NCBI GenBank assembly: GCA_030737835.1
Contig: CM060847.1
Span: 14,271,101-14,335,100, forward strand
Length of the DNA: 64,000 nucleotides
Direction: 5' to 3'
From: Acorus gramineus
Lineage: Eukaryota; Streptophyta; Magnoliopsida; Acorales; Acoraceae
Positions 48,936 through 61,065 of this stretch are shown here, piece by piece. The first letter of the stretch is position 1, and every line of letters starts with the position of its first letter. Both the position numbers and the translations under genes were made by a program. The notes beneath the pieces were generated by a model. It saw only the letters and a program-made list of their open reading frames with translations, searched no databases and had not been told where the DNA came from.

Positions 48936-49050
48936 TGTTAGAATCAGAAATAAGAGAATGAATCATTTGTTATTAGGGTTTGTACCAAATATTAATAGTA
49001 CAGAAAAGAAAAAGATTGAAATAATTAAACTATCCCTAATACATTTAACA
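48936..49050 (-). repeat. 5' LTR (right) of the short-LTR element
   Basis: 115 bp, adjacent to the tRNA-Met-like primer-binding site at about 48914-48935 on the minus strand. Confidence 0.9.
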
Positions 49051-49440
49051 ACGTTTACCCCACCCCATTAAAAAATAAATTTTTTTTAGGACGGGGGAGA
49101 AGAAATAAAGAGAGAGAAAGAGAGGGCAATGGGTAGAGGGCCACAATAGTGGATAGAGGAGGACGGGGGTGATAGCCAAAGGAGGTGAAGGTGTGTAGAG
49201 GAGGTGAGTGGCGGCGGGTGGAATCAGGCGACGGTGAGGAAACCCCGACTTCTCTCTCTTTGTCTCTCTGCCACTGTCGCACTGCTCCAAGTCCCCTACT
49301 ACCATCCGCCCCACCACCACTGCTCTCCCCGGTCTTTCTTTTTCTTATTTCTTTTTTTATTTTTCTCTTCTTTTTTTGTCCCTTTGTCATTCACCCCATC
49401 CCTAAAAAATTTTTTGAGATGGGGTGAACCATAAGGGGTG
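49051..49440. mobile_element. MITE split at its left end by the LTR element
   Basis: The left end TTTACCCCACCCCATTAAAAA and minus-strand right end GGTTCACCCCATCTCAAAAA are inverted repeats that continue into TTTTTTAGGA(C/T)GGGG-like sequence. The outermost bases of the left repeat (GGTTACGTT) lie at 46876-46884 on the far side of the LTR element, so the LTR element inserted within this terminal repeat. The interior contains a GC-rich GGTGAGTGGCGGCGGG patch. Short ORFs here are not supported. Confidence 0.6.
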
Positions 49441-49559
49441 GCAGTAAACAACTCATTAATTGAAGAGAACGTGAGACCACATTTACATAAAATGAAAAAT
49501 ATGTGCTGTTTTTTAATGATGGATGTATGAAAAAAAAAAAAAGTTTAACTCTTTTACTC

Positions 49560-50110
49560 CCATTTCATTGCTACATGCATGTACCAGTGACCATAGATCA
49601 AAGCACTTCGTTATTTGTAATATCACATACATATGAAAAATAAGGACATTAAAAAATGTAAAATAAGGTTTACATTGATCCAAGATTGGCATGATATACT
49701 TGGGGATCTTTATTTCAATTATTCCAAGTATTAGTTGATTATGAGTTTTCTTATCTTTCCTTGCCCTGAAAAACATGTTTTTTTTTTTTTTTTAGTGAAT
49801 AGCCTTGAATTTGAGTATTGATAGAAAAAATTTAATAATAATAAAAAAAACTTACTAATAATAAATAAATAATTGGCACGGTACGCAAACTCGATTTGCT
49901 AACCTACTATATGTTGGTATTGGAAGTTGACTAACAAATGGATCCGTGACCTGTGACACATTAAAACCCATCACATGAACACACAGGCCCAGTGAACGAA
50001 ACAATTAATATCCCACAAAACTTGAGCCACATCTAGGCGATCAACTAATGAATACCACAATTGTAAAATCAAATAAAAATAATAATTGAAACATATTCCA
50101 CACAATCTTA
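49560..50110 (+). repeat. Repeated flank, copy C (direct)
   Basis: It shares CATGCATGTACCAGTGACC, CACTTCGTTATTTGTAATATC, AATGTAAAATAAGGTTTACA and GTGACACATTAAAAC with copies A and B, interrupted at about 49700-49885 by unrelated AT-rich DNA. It follows the 44.3-kb eIF1-like gene, as copies A and B follow the other two. Confidence 0.7.
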
Positions 50111-50137
50111 AACTTTGTGTATCCAAATCTGATTTAC

Positions 50138-50478
50138 GGCCTGTTTGAAAACACAAATTAAAAAGTAGCTTTTAGAATAAAACTGTTTTTTAATATGATT
50201 TTAGACTTTGACTTTTATTGAGATGTTTTTTTTTAATTCAGGAATCAATATTTCAAAACAATTGATGTTTGACAAAGAAAATTGTTTTTTTAATTCAAAA
50301 ATCGAATCCGACCAAAAAGCAATGTTTTTGAGCTTTTCAAAACACGGATTTCGAGAAAAAAATTAGAAGGAATCCAGGTTCCGATTCTGAATAAAGCTGT
50401 CCCGTTTAGCTGCACGATTTTAGCTTTTCAGCTTTTCAAAAAGCACAAACTATCTCAAACGTACAACCAAACGGGACC
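50138..50478. mobile_element. MITE abutting the XTH 3' end
   Basis: Ends CGGCCTGTTTGAAAA and CAACCAAACGGGACC form an imperfect terminal inverted repeat of the GTTTGG Tourist-like type. Internal segments also pair (AGTAGCTTTTAG near 50163 with minus-strand matches near 50440). No identical target duplication is obvious. It ends 9 bp before the XTH stop codon. Confidence 0.6.
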
Positions 50479-50487
50479 TCAATCAGA

Positions 50488-51759
50488 CTATAAGCCACAC
50501 TCGACCGGCGGCGTTGGGTACCTCTCACTGTCCGTACAGTAATCATAGATGACTAGATTCCGGCCGACCCAGCCGGAATCCTCCTGTTGTGTCTCGGAGA
50601 GGCTCCAGGCCTCATATTGATCCCACCAATTCTGGGTTGTTGTTGAAACACAGGCCGGGTATGGGTCCTCCCACTGGCAAGCGTCGGCGCTAAAATCCTT
50701 GTACGACGACATGAACGGCGCGTTCTTCCAGTCGGTCTTCTCCAGTCCCCCCCTTGTCGCCCAGTCGTCCGCATTCCATATGCTCGAGAACACCGTCATT
50801 GGTTTCGTGTTCGGGAAGAAGTCGTTCGGCTTGTCGTCGTTTTTGTAGGTCCGTACCGGGACTCTGTCCACGAAGAACCTGCGAATCAAGCTTTGATTAG
50901 TTGGCCAGTACTTTTCCTCTCCATGAAGAATATCAGAATATCAAATCTAGGAGCAGAAGATAAATGTGGCAATGTGCAAGTTCAAATTCAAATCGAGGTT
51001 CGAGTGCTTGAAGATAGGAGTTTGAGCCTGTTCGAACATGGTTCATACCAGACTTCAAGCATTCATATGACATGTCAATGTACTCCTAGGATATGTGCGA
51101 CCTCATTTTGTAACTATGCATCCATCCATTCAATCAACAAATCATGAATCCAGAAACACTCACACTATGTGGTGACTGTTCCATAGGATTGAGTAGGTGT
51201 GGAAGTCCTCAGTCGGATCAAACCATAGCGAGTGTCGCATCTCCCGCCCTCCGACGCCGCTCTTGTACACGTTCGTCTGTATCGTGTAGGGCTGGCCTGT
51301 CCTGTTGCCGAGAAACTCGAAGTCTAGCTCGTCCCTTTCCGGCCCTGCATCAGAAGCCATCTGCAAATGCAACCAATTCAGATCAATCTGGTGACCCAAA
51401 CTGATGTGGACCAATTACAAAAATGATAGCACTGATATGACATGCCGTCTTGTGATTGGGTCTGGATAACTGGGCTTACTTACATAGTATGCGGTGACGA
51501 TGCCGGCGGAGTCGCCTCCAACGAGCTTGAGCTTCATAGAGAACCATCCAAACCTGTATTGGTTCTTTGTTTGGAAACCACAGCCTGCTTTTTTGTCCAA
51601 GTAGAGAAACCAGACCTGGCCATCTGGGGAGGTCTTGAAATGGTCCTCTGCTCCTGTTATGTCAAATGTCTCCTTAAACTGGAAAGATCCGTCAGTTGCC
51701 GCCGTCGCCGCCGCCGAAATGCAGAGAAAGACTGCTAATGGAAGAGCCCACCTCTCCAT
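50488..51759 (-). CDS. XTH: Xyloglucan endotransglucosylase/hydrolase
   Basis: Three exons on the minus strand: 51759-51484, 51360-51164 and 50878-50488, all GT-AG, giving 287 residues, the normal size. Residues 1 to about 21 form a signal peptide, so the enzyme acts in the wall. It cuts and rejoins xyloglucan chains (GH16 family). The catalytic motif DELDFEFLG is at 102-110, with nucleophile Glu103 and acid/base Glu107, followed by the conserved N-glycosylation site Asn111-Arg-Thr. [17 protein letters not shown] and four C-terminal cysteines (in DACQW, YPACV, YDYC and VEC) mark the XET_C domain. The ATG at 51759 is immediately followed by the signal peptide, whereas the longer open frame upstream has none. 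Substrate preference and group cannot be fixed from sequence reading alone. Confidence 0.95.
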
Positions 51760-53170
51760 ATTTGATCCTCTCCAGAATGGGTGGTGGTTTCTATTAAAGG
51801 GTGCTGAAGCTGTTTTGAGAAATTGACATTCAACATACATGAATGTGTGTACTTGAAAAAGCAGAGCAGAGCATAAAATAAGCGTGTGGTGTTTTTTGTG
51901 TGTGAGTCCACCACACAATAATAAATATGTTAAATATGTTGTATTTGTATTAATTTGACTATCCGATATCACACGAATATTTAAAAAAATATCCGACCTA
52001 AACATTCTGATTTAGATTTCAATATTTATTTGAAATATATAAAACATCTAGACATATACACATGTATGGATATTAATTCGAATATATGAAGATTTGGTGT
52101 CCAAAAAAACATAAATCATATATCCAATATTTAAAATACGTAAAAAAATCTAACAGTTATTAACTCTATAATACATGTACATAAATCATTATCTAAAGAT
52201 AAAGAAAATTACATAAGGATTAAGAATAAAAATGTTAATATATATAACAAATAAAATGCAATACCATATTTGATACTCATATTTTTTTAATACGAATTCA
52301 GTTCAGTTAATCGACATGCTTAAACTACATGTTTAGTGGAATGTACAGGATTGGGTGTGGTGTAGAGGACTCATACAAGAATCTTTTATTTTTTTTGAAA
52401 GACAGGTTTGAATTTGGAAATCCAGGCTGACAATAGGCTGGATTTCAGAGGAGGTGGGACAGGGAAGAACATGGTATACATGTACAATAATTTTATTATA
52501 GTGTCAATTGCAAGGGATTGTGCATGATTGGGTATATAATAATGAGAAGGTTTATTGGGTCCCGTTAAAAATGAAAATTTTTTAAATGAAGTCTTGTGAC
52601 TTCTGAGTGAATGGAAACTGATGAAGAGCTATAAAAGCAGATTTTGGGTTTGGGGTAAAGCAACCGACATGCTGCTGTGTGTTTTAAATTTTACTGCTTT
52701 TCATGGTTTTTACTTTTTACCTCTTTATTTTTAAAACTTGAGGGATTGGGCTTTTATTTTTGCTTCAAAAACAAATAAAATAAAATAAATCCCGCGTTCA
52801 GTTATATATAAGCATTTTACGTTAATATAAGAATAATTAATACATCAGCTTTCATGTAATAAATTGTTATTGTACAAGGAGCCTATTGCATGTGTCCGAC
52901 CTAATTTGGCAAGAAGAATATGATTTTGATTAATAATTATTTCAATTTTAAGGGATAAACAATCTATTGATTAATTTAGCCCTATGTGTTGAGATCGAGA
53001 TGAAATGAGTAGATAAATATTATTCTATCATTTCCGTGGAACAAAAAAGACACATTCTTAATTCAAAATCAAACTAAAATTTATTATAATAAAACAATCT
53101 AAGTTGTTATTATTCACTGTTTATCCACCCAGTCAAATAAGGTTTTAAGATATTTTGAGATTTTTGTTTA
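51760..53170. other. XTH upstream region and AT-rich DNA, no gene
   Basis: No clear TATA box can be assigned to XTH (candidates are AT-rich but imperfect). Beyond about 52000 the sequence is AT-rich with no coding or repeat structure I can support. Confidence 0.4.
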
Positions 53171-53730
53171 TTAAGATTGCCCTGGGCAGAGGCCACCAAG
53201 GCAAGCCTAAGGCCCCCTCTCCAAAAAGGATCCCAAAATCTAGGATATGTTTTTTTTTATATTAAGCATTTTGATATAAACTTAATTTTTTAAAAATATA
53301 AACATATCCTATTCATCTACTTAATTTTTTTTAATTTTTTAAAATCTTATCCATATTTTTTATTCCTATTTTATAGGATTTATTTATCTGTTTATAAAAA
53401 GAATGATTTTTTTTAACAACAAATCCCTTGATTTAAGAATTTTTTATTCTTTTTTGAAAAGAAAAAAAAAAGTTTTACGATTTAATTTTCAATTTTTGCT
53501 TTATTTTTTTTTTTGTTGTTTTTTTTTTTGTTTTTTCGTTTATTTTTTATTTTTTTTGAAACATAAGTTTTAAGTTTGTTATTATTCATTTTTTATTAGA
53601 TATTTTGTTTTAACCTTGTAGAAAACATTTTTTTACATTCAATTTTTTTTTAATGTAAATGTCTTGAGGCTCTATTTTACAAGTTGTTTTATGGCCCATC
53701 TAAATTTACTAATACGAGGATCAGCCCTGT
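53171..53730. mobile_element. Probable hAT-like TIR remnant
   Basis: It begins CCCTGGGCAGAGGCCACC and ends GAGGATCAGCCCTG, loosely inverted CAGGGCTG-type ends, with a T-rich interior and no coding capacity. A CAGGGCCAGCCCC end-like motif at 39357 may be related. Target duplications were not identified. Confidence 0.35.
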
Positions 53731-56305
53731 TGTTTATTTACATGTGGTTTAACTCTTACGCTAAATGATGTTTAGGTTCATTCTATCAATTATTAAACCA
53801 ATCGCACATTAACAGTTCCCTACATCTCCATTATTACAGAACATTAGATTTGACATTGATGTATACCCATCACTTAAATGATGTCTATAATTTTGTGATG
53901 TATCATGAATATAACGTGAACATGTATTCACGGGCAGTACTGTTTATATTGAGTAGATGATAGTGACGGAGAGGATGAGTTGAATGGGTTTTCGCCGACA
54001 CATTCAATCATATTTGCAGTAATTTTGTGAAAATGTAAAAAATGTGAATTGGATTTGACTGTATCATTTGTGAAAAATATGAAAATGAGTTATATAGCAT
54101 TTTTTGTGAAAATGTGAAAGTGAGTTTTTCATGTATTTCAATTAATTAAATGATATCATTTATAAAAAATGTGAAATATTTTTAACAAGATATACATTTC
54201 ATTACTTTGACCGTCTTGACAGCATCCTTATAATAAAGGTGATATAAATCTGGTATTGAATAAAAAACACTAACAAAAAAAATATGAAACTGTATTTAGA
54301 AATGCAAATTTTTGGTGAGAGGAATCTAGCATTAACAATCATTACAAGCCTCTGGGCTGATGTATGGAAGGGGCACGGGCCCATAGATCAGGAGTACGAG
54401 CCCAGTATAAGTATGTACAGTTGGTCTTATATCAGGCTCCCACTGTACCCCATAGCCCACGCCCATGTTCTAGTCTTAAATTATTCTTTCCGGACTGACG
54501 AAATATTGATTCAAGGATTAAAACAATCAATGAGAACATAATGAACGGATCTATATATTTTGTGATTTTATTAGGATTTTTTTTTTCTGATTTAAGTTTT
54601 CATACAGTGATAACGAACTTTAATTTTTCCTCTTTTTGTTTTTAACACTACCTGAATTGAAAGGTAATGTTATCAACAGAAACTTCTTCCTCGAGAAACT
54701 CCATATCCACTTCTCCTCGGGTTTCCAACCCCACCTTCACAAGTCTACGTAAAGGGATATACCATGCACGCATCATAGATTTATATTCACAACTTTATAT
54801 TAATGAAGGAAATATACATCGATCGTCTATCATTTTATGTCCACAAAACTCTCCCATACAGTAGGGTTTTTTTTTTTCTGTTGTAACAAAAAGAGTCTTC
54901 GAAGATCATCTTATCTTCCTCGAAGTGCCAAAAACTCTTTTTCAATCGTCACCAGATCCGTGCAAGGAAATAAATCAAATTTTCAAACCAAATTGAGATA
55001 GCAATATGGGCCATAGAGAGGTTACATCATCATCTCCTTATTTTGTCTCTCATGCATCACTTGATCTTATCAACTTACACATGCACACCTAAGGAAAATT
55101 ATAGGCCAATCAATCAAAGTATATCTTCAATTGAAAGATGCACGAATTCATGTGTGCCTTCCAAAGGAGAGCTACACTCCATATTAAACGGTCTCTATCA
55201 ACGAACATTCACGAGTAAATCCTATATAAATGAATGTATATATTCTTCTATTAATATACAATATTATATAATAAAAACACATATTTGTAATTTTTGTGTT
55301 GGTCACTAATTAAAACTCATGTAAGGAATTTTTTTTTATGATAGAGGGGCCTTCTATAACTAACCTTACGGTCAAATTGATAAGTTACTTTTATCTGTTT
55401 GTTCCAATTTTACAGAAAATTCTTTCAAATTTTGCTAACCCATGCAAGAAAGGTTGAGATGATACCATGTAAGCACACTCAAAGAGAAAACACTTATTTA
55501 TCTACCATTTCAAAATTTAAATTTCACTAGCTAATGGTGGATATATAATACAATACATAATACAATAAGAGCATAAGTTTGCTCCAAATCCACGTAAAGG
55601 GAAATCTTCACAACACCCGTCCGATGAAGATCGAACAGATGTTGATGCAGAAAGGTTGGGGTTGTTAAGAGACTTTTGTCCGTAATATAACAACTGTCGT
55701 TCATGGATATCACTCTAGTTAGGTAGACAAACCACCTTGGAGAGCATTGCTACTCATCTCAAAACAAGTCTCACTAAATAAATAAATATAAATAAAGGTA
55801 TAGTCACACACAGTTTTATATAGAATTATAGCTTTATGTATATGTATGTTCAACGAGATTTAAAACTTGCTAAACGAAATATCTGACTTTTCAATTTTTT
55901 TTTATAATGATACTATATAATTCATATTTAAGTATATACCTCATTTTAAAAAATTATTATTTTCGTCAAACTATTCATTTCAGAAGAAAAAAAAACGTGT
56001 GGGATTGTAATCAGGTGTAAGTGACATTATCCAATAAATAAATAAATAAATATATAACTAAATAAACTTGCGAAGCTCCACAGAAACTTCGTATAGCAGA
56101 GCTGCTATTGTTGTCTACCTAAAATTCTATATAAATGACTGAAAAACAAAAAAAATACGTTGCCACAAAAATTGTCATTTTTCAAAAAGATTTCATCACT
56201 AGCAGATAATTAAATTTACCAAAAGTTAATCACCAGAAATTATGTGTAGTAAAAATTAATCAATGTCGTGCACACTTCATCCAAGTGTCCGTGACCGGTT
56301 TGTGC
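53731..56305. other. AT-rich intergenic DNA upstream of isocitrate lyase
   Basis: No gene is supported. The frames at 54202-55309 lack family features. A GATAGAGGGGCCTTC motif after a T tract near 55328 resembles one at 12940-12970 (GGAGGGGCCCTCC), pointing to an old shared repeat. Confidence 0.35.
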
Positions 56306-56313
56306 TATAAATA
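56306..56313 (+). promoter_or_regulatory. TATA box of isocitrate lyase
   Basis: TATAAATA 92 bp upstream of the isocitrate lyase ATG, in the context GTGCTATAAATAAGTG. The spacing leaves a 5'UTR of about 60 bases. Confidence 0.75.
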
Positions 56314-56397
56314 AGTGAATCCAAAGGGACTCATGCATGCACTTGTGGTAGTAGTTTTTCATCATCAACACAAACCATCGAGATCCCCCTTCCATAT

Positions 56398-59300
56398 ATG
56401 GCTCCATCTTTTTCTGCACCTTCCATGGTAAGATTTTTTTATCTTGATATCATATAGTAACCATTCATAATGAATATATTGCTTTAGACATGCATGCATG
56501 TGTGATATGATAAATGTAATATAGATCATGGAGGAGGAAGGGAGGTTCGAGGCCGAGGTGGCTGAGGTGGAGACATGGTGGAAGTCCGAGCGGTTCCGGC
56601 TCACGCGCCGCCCATATACGGCCCGCGACGTGGTCTCCCTCCGTGGCAGCCTCCGGCAGAGCTACGCCTCGAATGAGCTCGCTAAGAAGCTGTGGCGCAC
56701 CCTCAAGATCCACCAGGCCAACGGCACGGCCTCCCGCACCTTCGGCGCACTCGACCCCGTTCAGGTTTGTTAATTAACACTAATTAAGTAGGTTTGGTGG
56801 TCTTCAACGTTAATTGAATAATCCATAATCACGCTACATCATTAAGTGATACAAATAAGAATCATTTTATAAATAATTATGATTTGAATGTTAAATTAAA
56901 TACTACCCCGACAGAATTAGCAAACTTTGGACTAAAGTCAACGTAACATGTCAATTGTCTTATTTGATGATGGAACAAATATCACAAAGGTTTGGCTTTG
57001 GCCGAAAAAGGTTAGACTCAGTGAGACAAGACTTTTTTCAATCAGGCTTTATTATTATTATTTTTTCCAAACAGTATGAACATTTTACAATAAAGTGTAG
57101 AAATACGTTTCTCTAACTGAATAATAATGGATCAATTGTCTTTTTTGTTTGGGAATTTTAGTTAGACCAGATTTTTTTATGTTCAAATTTATAAATTTTA
57201 ATTTAATATTTAATTGAGAAGGTTAGATTTTTGTTTTCATGCACATCTCTTTTTTAAAAAAAACAAAGATTTACAAGAAAATAAATGGATAAAAAAAATA
57301 AAAATAAAAAACTCAAGAAATTAAAATATTACTAAATACATAATTTTTTTTTATAAATTATCATGAAAATAAATCATATAACTAAAAGGAAAATAATATG
57401 CTCAGTGTAACCCCATCTATAGCCCTCACTATTTTTTTAAAAATGGATTTTTAGTTTTAAGTCACTGGAAACTATATGATTTAGTGATCGATCACTCCTT
57501 TCTTCATATTTTAGTTTAAGTAAAAAGAAAATCAAATAATTTAGGAATAGGTATCTGGGAGGGACTAAAAAGGAACATACCCTTTAAATCTGAGGATTTA
57601 AACCGAAATATGAAGAAGTGAGGGATCGATCACTAAATCATATAGTTTATAAGAACTTAAAACTAAAAATCCCTTTTAAAAAATATACATACCAGCTGCT
57701 TATCAAAATACATATTGCAATAAAAAAGTAAAAATGTACACTAAGATATAATTATATATATTTTTTAAAAAAATTAAAATTTTTATACACTTCAATAGTG
57801 CGTTATTGCGGTGTATAGATAAATCAGGACTGTCAGATTGTTTCTAAGCTACAGGCGGCAAAACAGACAAGTGTATCAACACTCTAACCAGAACACATGA
57901 AAAAAAATCTGAAACACATACAGGTGACGATGATGGCGAAGCACCTGGACACGATCTACGTCTCGGGCTGGCAATGCTCATCGACCCACACCTCAACAAA
58001 CGAGCCCGGCCCGGACCTCGCCGACTACCCCTACGACACCGTCCCGAACAAGGTCGAGCACCTCTTCTTCGCCCAGCAGTACCACGACCGCAAGCAACGC
58101 GAGTCCCGCATGTCCATGTCCCGCGAGGACCGCGCGCGCACCCCCTACGTCGACTACCTCAAACCCATCATCGCCGACGGCGACACCGGCTTCGGCGCCA
58201 CCACCGCCACCGTCAAGCTCTGCAAGCTCTTCGTCGAGCGAGGCGCCGCCGGCGTCCACATCGAGGACCAGTCGTCCGTCACCAAGAAGTGCGGGCACAT
58301 GGCCGGGAAGGTGCTCGTCTCCGTCGCCGAGCACGTCAACCGCCTCGTCGCGGCGCGGCTGCAGTTCGACGTCATGGGGGTTGAGACCGTCTTGGTCGCG
58401 CGGACTGACGCCGTCGCCGCCAACCTCATCCAGACGAACGTCGACGCCAGGTGAATAATGAGTAACATAAACACATGAAAGACTCCATTTTGAATTTTTT
58501 TTTCTTTTTATTATAAAATGCATTTTGACCCTGCAACACCTGTAAACAATAGGCATTTACACTCCCAATTATTAAATTACGTGGTAACATGAGAAAAATT
58601 ATAACACTGATGATTTATATTAATTAAGATATTGATAGTTAATTTGAGATGTAAAAATGCCTTTTATGTATTTTATTACTTAAAATATAAGGATGATAAA
58701 TATGAAATATTATTTTGAGTGATAAAATGATTATTTCATGTTAGCAATTTTCCCATTTTATTGCAAAGTATACAGCACAAGGCCATAAGTGCATATTTTT
58801 AAATTACAATAGAGGATGTAAATGTATATTTTCAACATATAAGGAGTGTCTTTGCAGGGTTTATAAACTTGGGGGATGCAGATGCATTTTACCCATACAT
58901 ACTATCTACAAACCCACACTCAAATCTCAATTGTTAACTAAATCAATCGGTTTAAATTTGATATTATTCCATTACAACTCAATCAAACTATTTATTCCAA
59001 ACATCAGGGACCACCAGTTCATCTTGGGCGCGACGAATCCCGCCCTGAAAGGCCGGAGCCTCGCATCAGCTCTGGCGGAGGCGATGGCGGCAGGGAAGAC
59101 CGGCGCGGAACTTCAGGCGCTGGAAGACGAGTGGACATCACTCGCGCGGCTGAAGACGTTCTCCGACTGCGTCAAAGACGCCATCACCACCCTCAACATC
59201 GGCGCACAAGAGAAGAATGCGCGACTCGACGAGTGGAACAGAGCATCCGCGCGCGACAACTGCCTCCCCAACGAGCGCGCGCGGGACCTCGCGCGAGCGC

Positions 59301-60430
59301 TCGGGGTCCCCGACGTGTTCTGGGACTGGGACCTGCCGCGGACGCGTGAGGGGTTCTACAGGTTCTCGGGTTCGGTGGACGCGGCGGTCGTGCGCGGGCG
59401 CACGTTCGCGGCGCACGCGGACCTGATATGGATGGAGACGTCGAGCCCGGACATGGTGGAGTGCACAAAATTCGCGGAGGGGGTGAAGTCTGCGCAACCA
59501 GAGACGATGTTGGCGTACAATCTGTCACCTTCGTTTAACTGGGACGCGTCGGGGATGAGCGACGAGCAGATGCGGGAGTTCATACCGAGGATTGCGAGGC
59601 TTGGGTACTGTTGGCAGTTCATCACGCTCGCGGGGTTCCATGCGGATGCGCTTGTGACTGATACGTTTGCAAGGGACTTTGCGCGGCGGGGGATGCTCGC
59701 GTACGTGGAGAGGATACAGAGGGAGGAGAGGGACAATGGGGTGGAGACTCTGGCTCACCAGAAGTGGTCCGGGGCTAATTATTATGATAGGGTGCTTAAG
59801 ACTGTTCAGGGTGGTATCTCCTCCACTGCTGCCATGGGCAAAGGCAAGTCTAGTTTCATAGTCACTACGTACTTATGTTCGTCGAACTGTGAGTTTAGTA
59901 CAATTTAGTTCAGATGGTTTATCATGTTCTTCATTGTCACTGCTACATTCACAACATACTTCTGTTTGTCGAATTGTGCGTTTAGTACATTCAAAATATG
60001 GATATTTGTTTAGTTTAGATGATTTATCACATTCTTCGTTGTCGTTGTTGCATTCACAACAATATAGAACTTTTTGCATGGATTTATCATGAATATCTCA
60101 TATGATTTATGAATCTACATGTATCGTACTTAATAGAATACTTGTACATGAACATTCTCCTCTTGCTGGAGCACCCAGATAAATAGTGCTCATTCCTAGA
60201 CGACCCAAGCAAAGTTTTCAAAATTGAGAATTGAATTCCTGAGGAAGGAGGATTCTACTTCTAGACCCTAAGTGCATCTTCACATCATCATATTCAATTC
60301 TACATTTTTGAGTTGTTTGTGTTGTTTTGGTGTAGGAGTGACTGAGGAGCAGTTCCAGGAGACATGGAGTGGGTCTGGTCCACTGGGCATGAACGATGGT
60401 GGAATTGTGGTTGCCAAGTCCAGAATGTAG
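56398..60430 (+). CDS. ICL: Isocitrate lyase, peroxisomal (glyoxylate cycle)
   Basis: Five exons: 56398-56427, 56525-56764, 57924-58450, 59008-59843 and 60336-60430, coding 575 residues, the usual plant length. The enzyme splits isocitrate into succinate and glyoxylate during oil mobilisation. The active-site motif KKCGH is at residues 211-215. [46 protein letters not shown] and [14 protein letters not shown] are typical of the plant family. The C-terminus is SRM, a type-1 peroxisomal targeting signal. Intron 4 has the donor AAAG|GCAAGT, a GC-AG intron; no GT donor there keeps the frame. Exons are much GC-richer than introns. The start follows the TATA box at 56306 and gives the expected [21 protein letters not shown]-terminus. 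Confidence 0.97.
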
Positions 60431-61065
60431 AATAACAGGGCTGCATCGCAGAATGTTTGGTTGAATCAGATGGTTGTCGATCGTTTGAGCTACGACTGGT
60501 GCATCTTTAGTTGAATAATTGTATAATAATTCAATGGGGATTGGAATTTTAGTCTTGAATTCCCTTTGTAAGTGTCCTGTTTATGTTGTAAGAAGCTCTG
60601 TAGACCTTGTCAAGTGTGTTTCATTTCATGTATGTTCAGTTTTTTTTTTATATCTGAATTGTGTTATTGTGTGCATTCAGAACCTATAATCTATTTATAT
60701 TTGATGGTTTATGATATGTTATGACGATTTGGATTTCTGTTCTTCAGTGAAGAATAAATAATATCTGTTGACTGTTGTTAGACTTCAAAGTCAGATTGAT
60801 TGGTAGCAATACATCTGCCATGGCTGTTGATCTTAATATAAAACTATATCTTTATATGGGAAAAACAATTTGGTATCAGTACATATCTCAACAGTAGGGA
60901 ACTCAAATTATTTGGTTTTGCATTCTAACAAAAAGAATGTGTACTACAGGTTGAATGACAGGTGGATTGGTTACATAGCATTCTGTTTTTAACATATCTC
61001 TCATATTATATATGTGAAGTTGCTAAGCCAAAATACAACACAATGAAGGCCTGAACCGTGGTCTC
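60431..61065. other. Convergent 3' region between ICL and syntaxin
   Basis: Only 635 bp separate the ICL stop (plus strand) and the syntaxin stop (minus strand), so the genes are convergent. A likely ICL 3'UTR extends to about 60640. No other feature is seen. Confidence 0.5.

Larger units (their letters stand above)
46885..49050 (-). mobile_element. Non-autonomous copia-type LTR element with short LTRs (TRIM/LARD-like)
   Basis: Two 115-bp LTRs (46885-46999 and 48936-49050; TGTTAGAATC to TTTAACA) flank a 1936-bp interior. Perfect 5-bp duplications ACGTT lie at 46880-46884 and 49051-49055. On the minus strand TGGTATCAGAGTCTCCATC next to the right LTR is a primer-binding site like that for initiator tRNA-Met, and GTTTGAGGGGGGTG precedes the left LTR as a polypurine tract, so the element reads right to left. 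No gag or pol is present. The interior is very GC-rich at about 47800-48830. The LTRs differ at seven sites by my alignment, all transitions. Confidence 0.9.

Noticed and set aside
51415..52005. A longer XTH N-terminus starting upstream at 52005
   Set aside because: The extra residues have no family match, and the signal peptide starts exactly at the ATG at 51759.
57993..58556. Minus-strand 187-codon frame and other frames over isocitrate lyase
   Set aside because: They are shadows of the GC-rich ICL exon; only the plus-strand frame matches a family and has proper splice borders.
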